A DNA stretch of 64,000 nucleotides, from NCBI GenBank assembly GCA_004294135.1, contig RDZY01000007.1, positions 186,001-250,000 on the forward strand, read 5' to 3'. Shown one piece after another: positions 46,632-56,301 of this stretch (position 1 is its first letter; every line of letters starts with the position of its first letter). The translations under genes and the position numbers were made by a program. The notes beneath the pieces were generated by a model. It saw only the letters and a program-made list of their open reading frames with translations, searched no databases and had not been told where the DNA came from. Source of the DNA: Sphingobacteriia bacterium (GTDB lineage Bacteria > Bacteroidota > Bacteroidia > Chitinophagales > Chitinophagaceae).

Positions 46632-46655
46632 AAGCACCTCATAAAAGAGGTGCTT
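46632..46655 (-). terminator. Terminator between the J-domain and DUF4397 genes
   Basis: AAGCACCTC and GAGGTGCTT form a perfect 9-bp stem with a 6-base loop. On the minus strand it is followed by TTTATTTT and lies 18 bases after the DUF4397 stop, so it mainly serves the Sus-type operon. It may also block the J-domain transcript. Confidence 0.82.
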
Positions 46656-46673
46656 CGAAATATGATAATTTCA

Positions 46674-47387
46674 TTAGTTATTAGTTACAAGCGTGGAAGA
46701 TAAACTATTGAGTGTATAATTTGCTGGTGGTGTAACCAATCCGCGCACTACAATCGTATAAATTTTTCCAGCTATGGCCGTCATTGGTTGAGTCCTCACA
46801 ACTGCATTGGTGATGGAGTTTCTAATTTGAATATTATATACTACCCCAAGAATGGTGGCATCAATTGGTACAAAACTGCTTACTTCCTTGTATCCGAAAC
46901 CAGTTGCAGCCGTAAAAATAGGTGTAGCCGCAGTACCAACAAAAGCGTTTACCCTAGGCGCATCTGGGCTGGCATGAATGATTCTCAAATGCGCTTTACC
47001 AGCAGCAGGTAAGCTAAGATCATCTTGAATCCACAGCAGTTCTGCAGATGCTTGACGATGAAGCGCTAAGAACGTATAAGTAGGAGTAACCGAAGCATTA
47101 TTGGCTACCATATACCTAGCTTCTGCAAAAACATTTTTAGTTCCACCAACGGTAACCGTAATTCCCCTATCTCCCGGTGTAATACCATTGTAAATAGTAT
47201 TTGAACCAAAGTTTATTGGGATAATATTTTGTTTTTCATTGTCAACAAATACATCAATATTCGGAATATCGGGTGCTGCATTTACAATCATATAACGAGC
47301 ATAACCAGGGTCTTCTGGGTCTTTTACACAACCTGAGAAAGCGATTACAGCTAAAAGCCCCAATATTAATAATCTACTTTTTTTCAT
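46674..47387 (-). CDS. DUF4397 lipoprotein
   Basis: The 237-residue protein has a lipoprotein signal with FSGC (Cys20). The mature part fits DUF4397: two similar beta-rich halves starting YMIVNAAPDIPNIDVFVDNE and RIIHASPDAPRVNAFVGT. The shared pattern NAAPDxPxxDxFV / HASPDAPRVxAFV shows an internal duplication. Function unknown; probably on the outer membrane. The ATG at 47387 is preferred because it gives a proper signal peptide. It is the last gene of the SusCD operon. Confidence 0.8.
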   Translation of the reverse strand: MKKSRLLILGLLAVIAFSGCVKDPEDPGYARYMIVNAAPDIPNIDVFVDNEKQNIIPINFGSNTIYNGITPGDRGITVTVGGTKNVFAEARYMVANNASVTPTYTFLALHRQASAELLWIQDDLSLPAAGKAHLRIIHASPDAPRVNAFVGTAATPIFTAATGFGYKEVSSFVPIDATILGVVYNIQIRNSITNAVVRTQPMTAIAGKIYTIVVRGLVTPPANYTLNSLSSTLVTNN

Positions 47388-47485
47388 ATATTTCTTTTTA
47401 TAATTTATAGTGGCCAAAAAATCGGTACTCAACGTTTTAGTTGGGAATGAATTTTGTTAAGGCTCATTTTATATAATTTCTTTTA

Positions 47486-48220
47486 TTAATAAGTTGCTAT
47501 TACATTCAAATTTCTAGTCATGGTTCCAGTAGTGGATTCATATCGTCCTCTAAAAACAACAGTATAGACCCGTTTTGCATTAAAAGTAAAAGCGTTTAAA
47601 GTCGCAAGATTCGTCATAGTACCTGTAGCCCTAATATCGAGTGTATCTGATACTCCAGTTAAATGGGGAATATAGGCAGATGATCCTAAGCGAGGAATAT
47701 TGGTGGCTATATTGGCCCCTTTTCTTCTCGAAAATAAATCAATATTAGGAATCACTGATGAGCTGTAAATGATATTTACAAATTTCACACTTGCTGTTGT
47801 ATCTGTTGGAATATTAAAAATATCATTGGTTACCAAGGCTTTTACTGCATTGCTAGTATCGTGGCTATAAATGGTATAGTACTGCCCACCTTCAAAATTT
47901 TGTGAAACGCTTAATGGTGCTTGAATAGTAGTTATTAAACTATCGTATATTTTAATAGTCTTTAACCCTGGATCTATCACAGAAAAAGCAGTAACAGTAG
48001 AAGTACCAGGAAATACACCCCCCATTGATAAAGGTGATCCATTCAAACGCATATTATCGATTTCAATAAAGTTTCTTGCAGCGGCGAGACTACCTGCATA
48101 AAAACGGATATAAGATTTCTTTGCTAGACTTGTTTGTTCAGCAGTTCTCCCATCAAAATTTTTGGTGCAAGCAATGAATGCGGAGACCGCAATAAATAAA
48201 TATAAATATTTTAATTTCAT
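47486..48220 (-). CDS. DUF4397-like lipoprotein
   Basis: The 244-residue protein has a lipoprotein signal with FIAC (Cys18). The body is beta-rich with a pattern like the neighbouring DUF4397 protein (SYIRFYAGSLAAARNFIEIDN, then SVKFVNIIYSSSVIPNIDLFSRR). The family match is weaker than for the next gene, so the call is partly from context. It sits 18 bases after the SusD-like gene and 98 bases before the other lipoprotein. It probably decorates the outer membrane near the SusCD complex. Confidence 0.6.
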   Translation of the reverse strand: MKLKYLYLFIAVSAFIACTKNFDGRTAEQTSLAKKSYIRFYAGSLAAARNFIEIDNMRLNGSPLSMGGVFPGTSTVTAFSVIDPGLKTIKIYDSLITTIQAPLSVSQNFEGGQYYTIYSHDTSNAVKALVTNDIFNIPTDTTASVKFVNIIYSSSVIPNIDLFSRRKGANIATNIPRLGSSAYIPHLTGVSDTLDIRATGTMTNLATLNAFTFNAKRVYTVVFRGRYESTTGTMTRNLNVIATY

Positions 48221-48238
48221 ATGTTGATTTTTATTATA

Positions 48239-49882
48239 TTAAGGTTTAGAGAACCACATTTCTTGGGTATGATAATCTAATGCCATGGCTCCAATTCTAG
48301 TCAGCTCTTTTATATTGTATAAATATTCTGAGTTAAATCTAGGCCTTGCTCGATAGACTGGTTTGCCATTATTATTTATGAATAAGTCGCTCCCAGTTGG
48401 TAAAACAAAATCTGCATAAACTGGAATTGATTGACCAGATTCGATATCTGTGTAGTGAAACCTTCGCATATCAACCCAAGTTTCTAAAACATTGTATCCA
48501 TAAAGAGCAATATATTTCTGCAGCATAATATGAGACATGGTAAGGTTTGCTGCTGTTGGAACAACAGCAGGATTTGCAAGATATGCATCCCTTATTGCAG
48601 GTGTGATTAAACTTGGCGCAGGTACTGCTGAACCATAATCGTTAATTAGCATTTCAAAATTCAACCTAATTGCATCACTATATGCTGCCAATGCGGCTGA
48701 CTTATTTCCTTTTCTATACTGTGCTTCTGCCAATATAAACTTAATTTCAGTCGCCGAAATAATAGGTAGTGGTGAATTATTTTTGAAAATATACCTAGCA
48801 TCTGCATCTGAGGTAGGAGCTGCAGTTGTAGCGAATGGACCGCCCCAAAAATTAGTAGGTAGATCTGCTGTAACCAATCCAACAGTTCCAGCATTTGGAC
48901 GAACTCCCCTATAAGTATTATTTGTGTTTTCACGGATAATATAAGCTGCCCTAGGATCTGTTACCCCTGAGAAACGCGAATTGGTTCCATTCATCAAGTT
49001 GGCAATATAGGCAGTCTGCCTAATCAATCCAGTATTATGCGTAGCATTTGCTCGGAAAGGGCCGAAAAAATTAGCTGTGCCCCCAACCCCTGTATTGGAA
49101 AATCGCATGGTTGCATTGTCTGCATTTGTATTAATAGCTAGGTTACAATAAAAAATAACTGAATCCGCATTGTATGAGGCTTTATTGCTTAAGTGGTGGT
49201 AGGAACGAGCCATAACCGCATAAACAAACTTTTTCCATTTCTCTACGTCTCCATTGTAAAAAAACGCATCCCCTTTTGCAAGGTTAGCAGTATTGGCGCT
49301 GTCACCTCTATTATTTAAGAACCCAATGGCAGTTCTGCAAATCTGGCGAACCGTATCGTATACCAAGGGTTGCTCATCATAATTGAAAACCAATTGATCG
49401 GGTCTGAATGCCTCTCTTAAAATTAGATCTCCGTGCATATCTGTCGTGGTAAGCCAGCTCCAAGCAGTCAATGCATGACCCACTCCTACATAATCCCATT
49501 TTTTTTCTTCAGTCCCCCACTCTATCATGCGTTTTAAGTTGGTACCCATTCCATAATAATTCATCGCCCAAACATTACCGAGTAAATCACTTCCAGCAGT
49601 TGCCCCCCCCATTTGGTCGAATTGATTCCCACTTGTATTATTAGCCCAATATTGTATATAGCGACCCACCAATAAACCATCGGCTTGTGTGCCATAAGCA
49701 GAGCCTGCCGCGGCTGAACTATAACCCATATTACTAATAATACCTGGTAATAAAGATTCTAAAGGCACTCGCACTCCCGCATTGGGGTTGGTGAATGCTT
49801 CATCCAATTTCTTCTGACAGGCTAAAACTGACACTGCAAAAGCAAGCAGTACAAATGCCTTGAATAATATATTTTTTTTCAT
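48239..49882 (-). CDS. SusD/RagB-like outer membrane lipoprotein
   Basis: The 547-residue protein has a lipoprotein signal with LACQKK (Cys22). The helical, TPR-like body and length fit the SusD-like superfamily (SusD-like_2 group). It would be the lid and substrate binder for the TonB-dependent channel encoded just upstream (18 bases). A typical pattern KFILAEAQYRKGNKSAALAAYSDAI is seen near residue 383. Substrate cannot be deduced: no glycoside hydrolase or peptidase gene is linked. Confidence 0.85.
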   Translation of the reverse strand: MKKNILFKAFVLLAFAVSVLACQKKLDEAFTNPNAGVRVPLESLLPGIISNMGYSSAAAGSAYGTQADGLLVGRYIQYWANNTSGNQFDQMGGATAGSDLLGNVWAMNYYGMGTNLKRMIEWGTEEKKWDYVGVGHALTAWSWLTTTDMHGDLILREAFRPDQLVFNYDEQPLVYDTVRQICRTAIGFLNNRGDSANTANLAKGDAFFYNGDVEKWKKFVYAVMARSYHHLSNKASYNADSVIFYCNLAINTNADNATMRFSNTGVGGTANFFGPFRANATHNTGLIRQTAYIANLMNGTNSRFSGVTDPRAAYIIRENTNNTYRGVRPNAGTVGLVTADLPTNFWGGPFATTAAPTSDADARYIFKNNSPLPIISATEIKFILAEAQYRKGNKSAALAAYSDAIRLNFEMLINDYGSAVPAPSLITPAIRDAYLANPAVVPTAANLTMSHIMLQKYIALYGYNVLETWVDMRRFHYTDIESGQSIPVYADFVLPTGSDLFINNNGKPVYRARPRFNSEYLYNIKELTRIGAMALDYHTQEMWFSKP

Positions 49883-49900
49883 AGCTTTCTTTTTTTAGAA

Positions 49901-52900
49901 TTAAAGTCCAATTCTTACTCCAAAATTTACACTTATTGGCGTAGCCAATGTGCCATAGTCAAAACCAAACGCACCAACCCCCCTGGTAGCAGATGTATTA
50001 CCACTTACTTGAGGATCAGCACCAGTATAATTGGTAATAAGAATCAAGTCGTTGCCTGTAAAAAACAAGCTTGCTGTTTTTAGCCCATTGAATTTTCTCA
50101 ATAGACTCGGAGGAAGTGCATAGCTCAATGTAATATCCCTCAAACGCAACCAGTTTACATCTTTTTCAATAAATGCTTCTTCTGGCATTTGACCTGCTTG
50201 ATAATAAAGATCATTGTACCCTGGCACTACGGCAATTGTATTCTTGGTAGGATTAGCAGTATTAGCAAACCCATCATTCAGCACACCATCAATTACCCTA
50301 GGCACAAAACGATCCGCTGTTAAAGGGCTACGACCACCTGCAGTTAACATCATATTATTACCGTTGAAAATATCACCTCCAACTTTTAAATCCCATAAGA
50401 AACTCAACCTCCAATTTTTATAGCGCAATGTATTGTTGATTCCTAAGGTAAATGCAGGATTTCTATTTCCTCGCATTGTAAAACGACCATCATTTGTTGG
50501 CAAACCAGTGGAAGGGCTTATTAAAATCTGACCTGCATTATTTCTCGCATATCCAAAAGCAGCTATGCCTGTTGTGGGACTACCCACGCCCAAAATACTA
50601 GCACGTGCATTGTTGTACAACCAAGTATCTGAAATGTAAAACTCAGAAACATTGTCAGGAAAGGCAACAACTTGATTCCACATTCTATTGAAGTTGAATC
50701 TCAGATTCCATCCGAAATCTTTTTTATTGATAGCCTGATAATCAATCGCAATTTCAACGCCTTCATTACGTGTACTGGCTGCATTCTGCGTATTTAATAC
50801 AAATCCAGTACCATAACTTAAGCGATAATTTTCTACAATTTGTCCCTTATTTAGTGTGTTGTAATATGTGGCTTCAATACTTAATTTATTTTTTATAAGC
50901 TTAAATTCTGAACCAATTTCATAAGTACTCTGGCGCTCAGGTGCTAAATCGGGGTTATTATTGGTAAACCCATAAGAGAAAGCTGGAATAATAGAACTGG
51001 CAAAATTATTTACAAAAACAGATTGGGTTGAGTACGGAGAATTCAATCTTGCCGTGCTGGCAACAGAAGCTCTGATTTTCCAATAATTAATGGGACTGCT
51101 TTTCTTAATTCCAGGGAATATATCAGAGATGATTGCACTAAAACTCATACCCGGATAATTGTAATTTCTATTTTTTGCAGGCAGTGTTGAAGAAGATTCA
51201 AAGCGATGTGAATAATTAATAAAAGCTAAATTTTTATAGCCAATTGCCACTTCTCCAAAGAATGCTATCTGCCTAATCAATTTTAAATTTGGCTCTCCCG
51301 CATTGTTTCTCAATAAGCGAACCCTGCTACTTGGTGCAGTATTATTACTATCGGTTCTACTAGGATCTGCAACATTATTGCCACTTACTGCATAAACTTC
51401 TGTACGATAATCCTGCCACATTGTACCGCCCATAACGCGTAAGCTGAAATCATTTATTTGTTTTTTAACGGTCGCGTTAATGGTATGGTTGTATCCTTTG
51501 TATGTATTCCAATAATTGTCCTGTGCTCCTCTTTGGGCTGTTGTAGTAAAGAAAGACTGGGGATGGAAATTTTGATACCCAACGGTTTTATAGGTATCAT
51601 ATCCAAAGCGCCCAGTTATGGACAGCCATTTGGTAGGATTGATATTAATCCCCAATGAAGTAAATAAACGATCGGTTTGGTCGCGACCACGATTGTTTCT
51701 CACATTCCACAAAGGATTATCAATCTCGCCATTGGAGTTAGCAGAGAACAGCGAAATTTTATTTCCCCCATCATCAGAAGCCTGTGTTACGTCTACTGTA
51801 TTGGGATAGCGAAGCAACCCAATTAAGTAACCACCACCTGAACGCAACACTTTGTCGTTATTGGTTCTTGTGTACGCAATTGCAGGAGTGATTTCTACGT
51901 ATTTGCCAATTTTAGTGGTATTTCTTAAACTGATATTGATTCGTTCTAAATCATTATTGGGTACAACACCAGCTTGTTTAACATAGGAAGAAGAAAAACG
52001 AAAGATCGACTTCTTAATGCCAAAATCAACTCCTAAATTATGCGTTTGAGAAAATCCATCTCTAAAAAAAGCGTCTATATTATTGTACAGCTTAGTCCCT
52101 TGTGGATATTGGGGACCAAAGTATTTAAACAGGTTATCCTTCACATTATTTTCCCCATTAGAAAACATATCTATGGTGGGTGGAAAACGGGTTAGTTGCT
52201 GAATGCGAATGGCATTATCGTATTGGATAGCTAATTTACTGGTCTTCGCTTTTCTGGTAGTAATAACAATTGCCCCAGAACTGGCTTGGCTACCATAAAG
52301 TGCTGTGGCCTCTGGGCCTTTTAGAATGGTTACATTCTCAATATCATTGGGGTTCATATCAGACATCCGGTTGCTGTAATCACTTCCCCTATTGTTTCTA
52401 TCAGAAGCAAGACCCACACTGCGGCCGCCATCAGAAGTTTCATCAAAAGAACCATTGTCCATAATAATTCCATCAACTACAAACAAAGGTTGGTTACTCA
52501 ATGAAAGTGAGTTGAACCCTCTCAAAACAATTTGTGAAGATGCACCTACGGCTCCAGAAGTAGGATTTACTGTTAACCCAGCAACTCGCCCCTGTAAGCT
52601 ATTTATAAAATTGTCTCTCTGAGATTCTTGAATTTCTGCTCCACTCACTTTTTGAGTGGAATAACCCAGTTCCCTTGGTTTTCTTTTCTGATCCATTGCT
52701 ACTACTACCACATCCTCCAGCTCAGAAGCTTCTGACTTTAATCGAATAATTATTTTCCGCTCATCATTAATCACTATTTTTTGTGATTCATAACCGAGAG
52801 AAGTCACTAATAAAGTCTGCCCCTTTATAGCTTTAATGCTAAAATTACCAGAGGCATCAGTCTTTGTGGCGGTGGATTTTCCAACCACCCGAATAGATGC

Positions 52901-53029
52901 TGACTCTAATGAAGATCCTTTTTCAAGATCGGACACATTACCAGACAAGGTAATATCTTGTGCCGATGCTTTCATAACAAGGAAGACCAGCAATAGCGCT
53001 ACCTTCCAGATGCAAGCGAGTTTTCTCAT
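49901..53029 (-). CDS. SusC/RagA TonB-linked outer membrane protein
   Basis: The 1042-residue protein has a signal peptide (1-23, ending KASAQ), a carboxypeptidase-regulatory-like domain (about 25-110), a plug (about 115-225, QGRVAGLTVNPTSGAVGASS) and a large barrel. The SusC signature stretch NDIENVTILKGPEATALYG is present near residue 225. It imports an unknown ligand with the SusD partner using TonB energy. It is the first gene of its operon, preceded by two copies of the GCAAAAANNNGCA motif and the DeoR-type gene. Confidence 0.9.
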   Translation of the reverse strand: MRKLACIWKVALLLVFLVMKASAQDITLSGNVSDLEKGSSLESASIRVVGKSTATKTDASGNFSIKAIKGQTLLVTSLGYESQKIVINDERKIIIRLKSEASELEDVVVVAMDQKRKPRELGYSTQKVSGAEIQESQRDNFINSLQGRVAGLTVNPTSGAVGASSQIVLRGFNSLSLSNQPLFVVDGIIMDNGSFDETSDGGRSVGLASDRNNRGSDYSNRMSDMNPNDIENVTILKGPEATALYGSQASSGAIVITTRKAKTSKLAIQYDNAIRIQQLTRFPPTIDMFSNGENNVKDNLFKYFGPQYPQGTKLYNNIDAFFRDGFSQTHNLGVDFGIKKSIFRFSSSYVKQAGVVPNNDLERINISLRNTTKIGKYVEITPAIAYTRTNNDKVLRSGGGYLIGLLRYPNTVDVTQASDDGGNKISLFSANSNGEIDNPLWNVRNNRGRDQTDRLFTSLGININPTKWLSITGRFGYDTYKTVGYQNFHPQSFFTTTAQRGAQDNYWNTYKGYNHTINATVKKQINDFSLRVMGGTMWQDYRTEVYAVSGNNVADPSRTDSNNTAPSSRVRLLRNNAGEPNLKLIRQIAFFGEVAIGYKNLAFINYSHRFESSSTLPAKNRNYNYPGMSFSAIISDIFPGIKKSSPINYWKIRASVASTARLNSPYSTQSVFVNNFASSIIPAFSYGFTNNNPDLAPERQSTYEIGSEFKLIKNKLSIEATYYNTLNKGQIVENYRLSYGTGFVLNTQNAASTRNEGVEIAIDYQAINKKDFGWNLRFNFNRMWNQVVAFPDNVSEFYISDTWLYNNARASILGVGSPTTGIAAFGYARNNAGQILISPSTGLPTNDGRFTMRGNRNPAFTLGINNTLRYKNWRLSFLWDLKVGGDIFNGNNMMLTAGGRSPLTADRFVPRVIDGVLNDGFANTANPTKNTIAVVPGYNDLYYQAGQMPEEAFIEKDVNWLRLRDITLSYALPPSLLRKFNGLKTASLFFTGNDLILITNYTGADPQVSGNTSATRGVGAFGFDYGTLATPISVNFGVRIGL

Positions 53030-53065
53030 AACTACAGTGTTTGATTTTTAAGACAATTGCAACTT

Positions 53066-53078
53066 GCAAAAAGCTGCA
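53066..53078 (+). promoter_or_regulatory. Candidate DeoR-type operator, copy near susC
   Basis: GCAAAAAGCTGCA matches GCAAAAANNNGCA. It lies 37-49 bases before the susC start, a position able to overlap a promoter. Part of a three-copy motif in this locus. Confidence 0.4.
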
Positions 53079-53167
53079 AAAAACAATTAAAATCGGTTGG
53101 TTAAAGTTTTAAATGTTAAATATAAGGCTATTCAACTGTTAAATTCATAAATAAGTAAGCAAAATAA

Positions 53168-53180
53168 TGCACATTTTTGC
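53168..53180 (-). promoter_or_regulatory. Candidate DeoR-type operator, distal copy
   Basis: On the minus strand GCAAAAATGTGCA matches GCAAAAANNNGCA, between the regulator stop and the susC start. It overlaps a larger inverted repeat, TGCACA to TGTGCA, at 53168-53192. Confidence 0.4.
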
Positions 53181-53217
53181 GCTTTTTGTGCAAAACTAGT
53201 GACTAAGCCCTTTCATA

Positions 53218-53964
53218 TTATAAAATAGTAAGACCTTTTAAAGCATATGGAATCAACTTTTCATCGGCGGGATCCAATTCTGTTATTAAGATATCTACCT
53301 CTTCAAGGGGGCAAACTTGCAATCTTTGCACAGAATTTAATTTTTCAGAAATGGCCAGTGAAACTGTTTTCTGTGCACAAGCAATCATTGCCCGTTTCAC
53401 TTCAATGATTTCCAATTCCAAATCTGAAATGCCAAAAGAGATATCAATGCTATTGGTTCCTAAAAGACATAAATCCGCTTTTAACTGACCTAGTTTTTGA
53501 ACAACTGCTGCCCCTACGGCCATTTGCGCACTTTTGAGTAGCTTATTACCTAGAAAAATGACTTCTGCTTGCGGGTGTTCTAATAATTCTAAGGCAATGG
53601 GTAAATTGGCTGTAACAAACGTTACATTCAAGTCTGGTGGTAATAAATTCACCAGCTCGCGCATGGTAGTACCCCCTGAAATCACTACCAGCATTCCATC
53701 TTTAATTAAATCAATGGCCTTCTGCGCTATAATTTTTTTCTCGTCAAGTGAGTACACTTGCTTGCTTTCAATGGTAAAATGAAAGGACTTAGCCAATGCT
53801 CCACCATGCACTTTAATTAACTTACCTTCTTCCGCTAATTCCTGCAAATCACGGCGAATGGTATCTTCCGAAACATCCAATTGTACACATAAATCAGAGG
53901 AAAGTACCTTATTATGTATATTGATTTGCTGAATAATATAGGCGTGACGTTCTTTTTTTAGCAT
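53218..53964 (-). CDS. DeoR/GlpR family transcriptional regulator
   Basis: The 248-residue repressor has an N-terminal DeoR-type winged helix (about 1-57, LDVSEDTIRRDLQELAEEGKLIKVHGGA) and a sugar-phosphate-binding DeoR C-terminal domain (about 75-235, VISGGTTMRELVNLLP, FVTANLPIALELL, LLGTNSID). Family members usually sense phosphorylated sugars or related metabolites. It lies upstream of the SusCD operon in the same direction, with a 188-base gap. A motif copy (53986) is located 22 bases before its start, so it probably represses itself and susC. The effector is unknown. Confidence 0.88.
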   Translation of the reverse strand: MLKKERHAYIIQQINIHNKVLSSDLCVQLDVSEDTIRRDLQELAEEGKLIKVHGGALAKSFHFTIESKQVYSLDEKKIIAQKAIDLIKDGMLVVISGGTTMRELVNLLPPDLNVTFVTANLPIALELLEHPQAEVIFLGNKLLKSAQMAVGAAVVQKLGQLKADLCLLGTNSIDISFGISDLELEIIEVKRAMIACAQKTVSLAISEKLNSVQRLQVCPLEEVDILITELDPADEKLIPYALKGLTIL

Positions 53965-53985
53965 TCCTAAAATTAATAAGAAAAC

Positions 53986-53998
53986 GCAAAAAACCGCA
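53986..53998 (+). promoter_or_regulatory. Candidate DeoR-type operator, copy at its own gene
   Basis: GCAAAAAACCGCA matches GCAAAAANNNGCA, 22-34 bases before the DeoR-family start and 63 bases before dnaG. Its orientation relative to the start matches the susC-proximal copy. Confidence 0.4.
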
Positions 53999-54060
53999 TT
54001 TTTTTTAATTTAAGGAGATAAGCACAACTCTGCTTAATTTAGCAGCCCTCCAAATAAAAC

Positions 54061-55992
54061 ATGATTTCACCCAATACCATACAACAGATTACCAGCAGAA
54101 TTGACATTATTGATGTTGTAGGTGAATTTATTAAGTTAAAAAAGCGTGGCACGAACTATTTAGGACTCTGCCCCTTTCATGGAGAAAAATCTCCATCTTT
54201 TACCGTTTCACCCGCTAAAGAAATTTATAAATGCTTTGGTTGTGGTAAAAGTGGCAATACCATCACTTTTTTGATGGAACATGAAAAATACAGTTATGTA
54301 GAAGCCCTAAAATGGCTGGCAGCTAGGTATAATATTGAAGTTGAAGAGACCCAAAAATCACCAGAACTAGTCCAGCTTTTACAAATCGCCGATAGTCTTC
54401 ATGCCATCAATCATTTTGCACAAAAATTCTTTAGCGACCAACTCCTGAATACCGAAGAAGGTACCAATATTGCCGGTTCATATTTGAAAGAAAGGGGATT
54501 TAGAAATGAAATCATTCAAAAATTTCAACTAGGTTACAATCCCGAAGCTAGAGATAGTCTCACTAAGGCATTATTGAATAACCAGTTTAATCCGGAATTG
54601 CTTCCTAAGACTGGCTTGGTACACAACCGAAACAACGAACTAGGTGATAATTATCGCTCTAGAATTATCTTTCCTATTCACAACAACTCAGGAAAAGTAA
54701 TTGGATTCGGAGCAAGGGTAATTGGCAAGAACGATCGCGGTCCTAAATACATCAATACACCTGAGAACGAAATCTATATTAAGAGCAAAATTCTCTATGG
54801 TTCATATTTTGCGCGACTAGCCATTGACAAAGCGGATGAATGCTTATTAGTAGAAGGTTATACTGATGTAGTGAGTCTTCACCAAGCAGGTATTGAAAAT
54901 GTGGTGGCCAGCGGCGGAACTTCACTTACACCCGATCAATTAAGATTGGTTAAAAAATATACCAATAACCTTACTATAATTTATGATGGAGATAGTGCTG
55001 GTATTAAAGCCGCTTTGAGGGGGCTTGACCTGGCTATTGAAGAAGGCTTGAATGTGAAACTGGTATTGATTCCTGACGGAGAAGATCCAGACAGTTATGT
55101 AAATAAAGTAGGTGCTTCTCAGTTCAATGAATTTATTGCTGCCTCAAAAAAAGATTTTATCTTGTTTCAATTAGAAGTTTTATTGAAAGAAGCAGGCAAT
55201 GATGTAAGTAAGAAAAGTAGCATCGTAAACCAAATTGCAGAAACACTTAGCAAAATAAATCGAGCAGAAGATTTCACCAAACAACAAGATTATATTAAGC
55301 AATGCAGCGCACTGCTGAAGATTGACGAGACTGGATTTACCAATCTGGTAAATAAATTCAAGCGGGATAAGCTGGTAAAAGAAGAGAAAAAACTTCCTTT
55401 TGAAGAAGCTAAATTTATTCAAGATGACGCTAATGAACCACCACCCAGTGAATGGGATGAGGTACAATCTTTGTTACAACAGGATGACCTAGTAGAAAAA
55501 AATGTACTGAAGGTTTTGCTTGAATATGGGTTGAAACCTTATAACGAAGAATTAACCATTGCTGCGTATATATTTCAAGAGCTTACACTTTATCACCTTG
55601 AAAACACTGCTTACGAAACACTCTTAGATATTTATAAAGACTGGTATAACAAAGGTTTAGAGCCTACAACTAAAACATTGCTTTATCACGAAGATGAATC
55701 TGTTCGTGAATTGCTGGTAAATATGGCCATTTCACCATTTGAACTAAGCCAACGTTGGGATAAGATTCTGCCCAATATGAATATCGTGAATAGAGACGTA
55801 TCAGTACAAGAAGCTGCAATGACCATGAATTATTTTAAACTTCGCAAACTTAAAAAAATGTTTGAACAGAACCAACGTGATATGGAGAATGCTTCTTTTG
55901 AAGAACAATTAAAACTCATTGAATTACACAAACAACTCAAAACCGTTGAGAGAGAAATTACCATTAAGTTGGGCACTGTTATTCTTCGATAA
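54061..55992 (+). CDS. dnaG: DNA primase DnaG
   Basis: The 643-residue enzyme makes RNA primers for replication. A CHC2 zinc finger uses Cys37, His40, Cys58 and Cys61. The catalytic core follows (FPIHNNSGKVIGFGAR), then a TOPRIM domain with LLVEGYTDVVSLH near 263 and IYDGDSAGIKAA near 305. The C-terminal helical helicase-binding region is present. Length equals that of typical DnaG. It is divergent from the DeoR gene and followed by the bidirectional terminator at 56092. Confidence 0.95.
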   Translation: MISPNTIQQITSRIDIIDVVGEFIKLKKRGTNYLGLCPFHGEKSPSFTVSPAKEIYKCFGCGKSGNTITFLMEHEKYSYVEALKWLAARYNIEVEETQKSPELVQLLQIADSLHAINHFAQKFFSDQLLNTEEGTNIAGSYLKERGFRNEIIQKFQLGYNPEARDSLTKALLNNQFNPELLPKTGLVHNRNNELGDNYRSRIIFPIHNNSGKVIGFGARVIGKNDRGPKYINTPENEIYIKSKILYGSYFARLAIDKADECLLVEGYTDVVSLHQAGIENVVASGGTSLTPDQLRLVKKYTNNLTIIYDGDSAGIKAALRGLDLAIEEGLNVKLVLIPDGEDPDSYVNKVGASQFNEFIAASKKDFILFQLEVLLKEAGNDVSKKSSIVNQIAETLSKINRAEDFTKQQDYIKQCSALLKIDETGFTNLVNKFKRDKLVKEEKKLPFEEAKFIQDDANEPPPSEWDEVQSLLQQDDLVEKNVLKVLLEYGLKPYNEELTIAAYIFQELTLYHLENTAYETLLDIYKDWYNKGLEPTTKTLLYHEDESVRELLVNMAISPFELSQRWDKILPNMNIVNRDVSVQEAAMTMNYFKLRKLKKMFEQNQRDMENASFEEQLKLIELHKQLKTVEREITIKLGTVILR

Positions 55993-56091
55993 AACAGATG
56001 TATAGTCCACCAATCGCATACTAAAAGTCTGCATAAAGTAGAATCCATATTTTGAAAGATTATCTTAAGATATGGCAATAGCCTCTAAAAG

Positions 56092-56126
56092 AAAAGCCTC
56101 CTATCTTTTTAAGATAGAAGACTTTT
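56092..56126. terminator. Bidirectional terminator between dnaG and tRNA-Pro
   Basis: AAAAGCCTCCTATCTT and its near complement AAGATAGAAGACTTTT form a long stem with a 3-base loop (TTT) and two mismatches. The core CTATCTT/AAGATAG is perfect. Both ends give T-runs, so it can end the dnaG transcript and the opposing tRNA transcript. Confidence 0.75.
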
Positions 56127-56132
56127 AACCAG

Positions 56133-56206
56133 TCGGGACGACAAGATTTGAACTTGCGACCCCACGCCCCCCAGACGTGTGCGCTACCGGGCTGCGCTAC
56201 GTCCCG
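56133..56206 (-). tRNA. tRNA-Pro (anticodon GGG)
   Basis: On the minus strand CGGGACG and CGTCCCG form a perfect 7-bp acceptor stem. The D arm (GCGC/GCGC), the anticodon arm CACGT/GCGTG with loop CTGGGGG (anticodon GGG), and the T arm GCAAG/CTTGT with loop TTCAAAT are all present. The discriminator base is A and no CCA is encoded. Total length is 74 bases. Confidence 0.95.
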
Positions 56207-56301
56207 AACTATATTTATAACCCATCCATTTCTGAATGGGCTGCAAATATAGGGTGAAAAGAAAAATTCAGGCTATATTGCATAAAATTTTCAACTACTG
56301 C

